Shown here one piece after another: positions 63,213 through 64,000 of a stretch of 64,000 bases of DNA. The stretch is from positions 1-64,000 of IMG/VR virus record IMGVR_UViG_3300044535_000389. One strand, 5' to 3'. This DNA is from a virus. The first letter of the stretch is position 1. Each line of letters starts with the position of its first letter. The position numbers and the translations under genes are program-made. A model generated the notes under the pieces. It was not told the origin of the DNA, searched no databases, and was given only the letters and a program-made list of their open reading frames with translations.

Positions 63213-64000
63213 TATTTGCCCTTGCTTGCTCTTAGAATTGCACTGCGCTCTCGGTTAGCTTTCGAGAAGCCTTCGCGGTCAACAACCTTCAGACCATGGG
63301 CGACATAACCTTCGCCGCCAGCGGCTGCACCATTAATATGCGTCGAGAACCCACCACCGGCGGCACGATCTAATCCTCTAGCAAGATGATTGGTCGCTTG
63401 TTGTAAATGGTGGTGAATTTGAAACGATCTTTGAAAGTGCTTTTTGCTGGCATCTACCTGCGATAGATGAGTATTCATAGTGGCAGTCTTGCGCTCTTTA
63501 GCAGCCGGAGTCTTGACGGCATCTATCAGTTTCTGGTGCGAAGTTTCTAAATGCTTCCTGTATCCTTCGACTGAAGGTTTTTCACCGCTTGTAACAGTTC
63601 TATTGATATAAGTTCTTAGATGTATTTCATGACCAGGCAGATGCTGATACGAGTGACTTTTCATCAACTTTTCTGCCGCACTCAGATGCTCTTCTGCTTG
63701 GGACTTAACTGTAGAATGAAGTTTGCGCTCTTTGTCTGATACAAGATGTTGTACCATGTGAACATCAGGATGTGATTGAAAGTGCGACATGTCCGTGATA
63801 GGATGTGCGGTTCTTTCTGGACCCTTTAGCTCCGTATGTATAGTAACACTAACCTTGGATTTCTTTAGCTTCTTCGCTTCTTCGCTACCAGCATCCGCAC
63901 GATATTCAATCGTATTTGGAGTATGCGAGATGTGTGAGGTGTATTCTGATCTTCCAGAAGGTTCGCTCATATATCCGCCCTGGTATTCACCGGGCTTTTT
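63212..64000 (-). CDS. DUF6267-like protein, partial (N-terminus off window)
   Basis: At least 262 codons; the frame is still open to the right edge, and the first ATG seen (63970) is internal (KPGEYQGGYMSEPSGRSEY reads through it). The visible part (HTPNTIEYRADA, FSTHINGAAAGGEGYVAHGLKVVDREGFSKANRE) matches the DUF6267 layout of T4-like phages, whose N-terminal part has an ISRKIDGAPS-type motif that would lie beyond the window. His/Lys-rich. Function unknown; linked here to the nucleotidyltransferase downstream. Confidence 0.8.
   Translation of the reverse strand, partial: KKPGEYQGGYMSEPSGRSEYTSHISHTPNTIEYRADAGSEEAKKLKKSKVSVTIHTELKGPERTAHPITDMSHFQSHPDVHMVQHLVSDKERKLHSTVKSQAEEHLSAAEKLMKSHSYQHLPGHEIHLRTYINRTVTSGEKPSVEGYRKHLETSHQKLIDAVKTPAAKERKTATMNTHLSQVDASKKHFQRSFQIHHHLQQATNHLARGLDRAAGGGFSTHINGAAAGGEGYVAHGLKVVDREGFSKANRERSAILRASKGK

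Overview
This window reads as part of a large tailed-phage genome of the T4 superfamily. It carries T4-type replication and nucleotide genes: ATP-dependent DNA ligase, RNase H/flap nuclease, gp61-like primase, aerobic ribonucleotide reductase (large and small subunits plus glutaredoxin), dCMP deaminase, ThyX and a MazG-like pyrophosphohydrolase. It also has TATAAATA late-promoter boxes of the type used by the T4 late sigma factor and dense runs of small genes with overlapping stop and start codons. Except for one gene at the left edge, all genes lie on the minus strand. A GapR/DUF2312 protein (32867-33103), a family typical of Alphaproteobacteria, hints at an alphaproteobacterial host; that is inference.

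Layout. 1-5200: divergent late promoter, then a sugar-modification cluster (TET/JBP-associated-type glycosyltransferase, GT-B glycosyltransferase, epimerase, sulfotransferase). 5200-13500: small early-type genes, several behind a repeated sigma70-like promoter/leader module, including an operon led by a ppGpp-hydrolase-like HD protein, plus a structured RNA candidate at 5231-5350. 13500-19100: DNA ligase, DNA methyltransferase, nucleotide kinase, HAD phosphatase, metallopeptidase. 19100-28100: an adenylate-forming (ANL) enzyme, three large SGNH-like hydrolases, dCMP deaminase and many small conserved phage proteins. 28077-38445: a long minus-strand tRNA array interrupted by accessory genes. 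I find 24 canonical tRNAs (19 amino acids plus an initiator tRNA-fMet), two unorthodox tRNA-like genes (one with an Arg ACG anticodon, the only missing amino acid) and three structured RNA candidates. Two more ANL enzymes, GapR, a methyltransferase and a YkuK-like RNase H-fold protein sit inside the array. 38500-52540: SpeD-like, sulfotransferase, cytidylyltransferase, RNase H, RNR, ThyX and primase. 52540-64000: late/structural and lysis genes: a three-domain endolysin, holin candidates, a nested spanin pair, a Dps-like ferritin, fibre/decoration-like proteins and a second nucleotidyltransferase. Two genes run off the window (1-229 and 63212-64000).

How it fits together. RNR, glutaredoxin, dCMP deaminase, ThyX and MazG supply and police deoxynucleotides; ligase, RNase H and primase serve replication; the tRNA array supports translation. 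The many transferases (four glycosyltransferase-like proteins, two sulfotransferases, three ANL enzymes, four SGNH-like proteins, two epimerases, two methyltransferase-like proteins besides a DNA methyltransferase, one 2OG-oxygenase-like protein) suggest extensive chemical decoration of DNA, virion or host surface; the target is not visible from sequence.

Many starts were moved from the longest ORF to an ATG with a good ribosome-binding site or to an overlapping stop/start. At least twelve real small genes shorter than 60 codons were found by reading the minus strand directly. Family assignments are by motif recognition only; no database search was possible.
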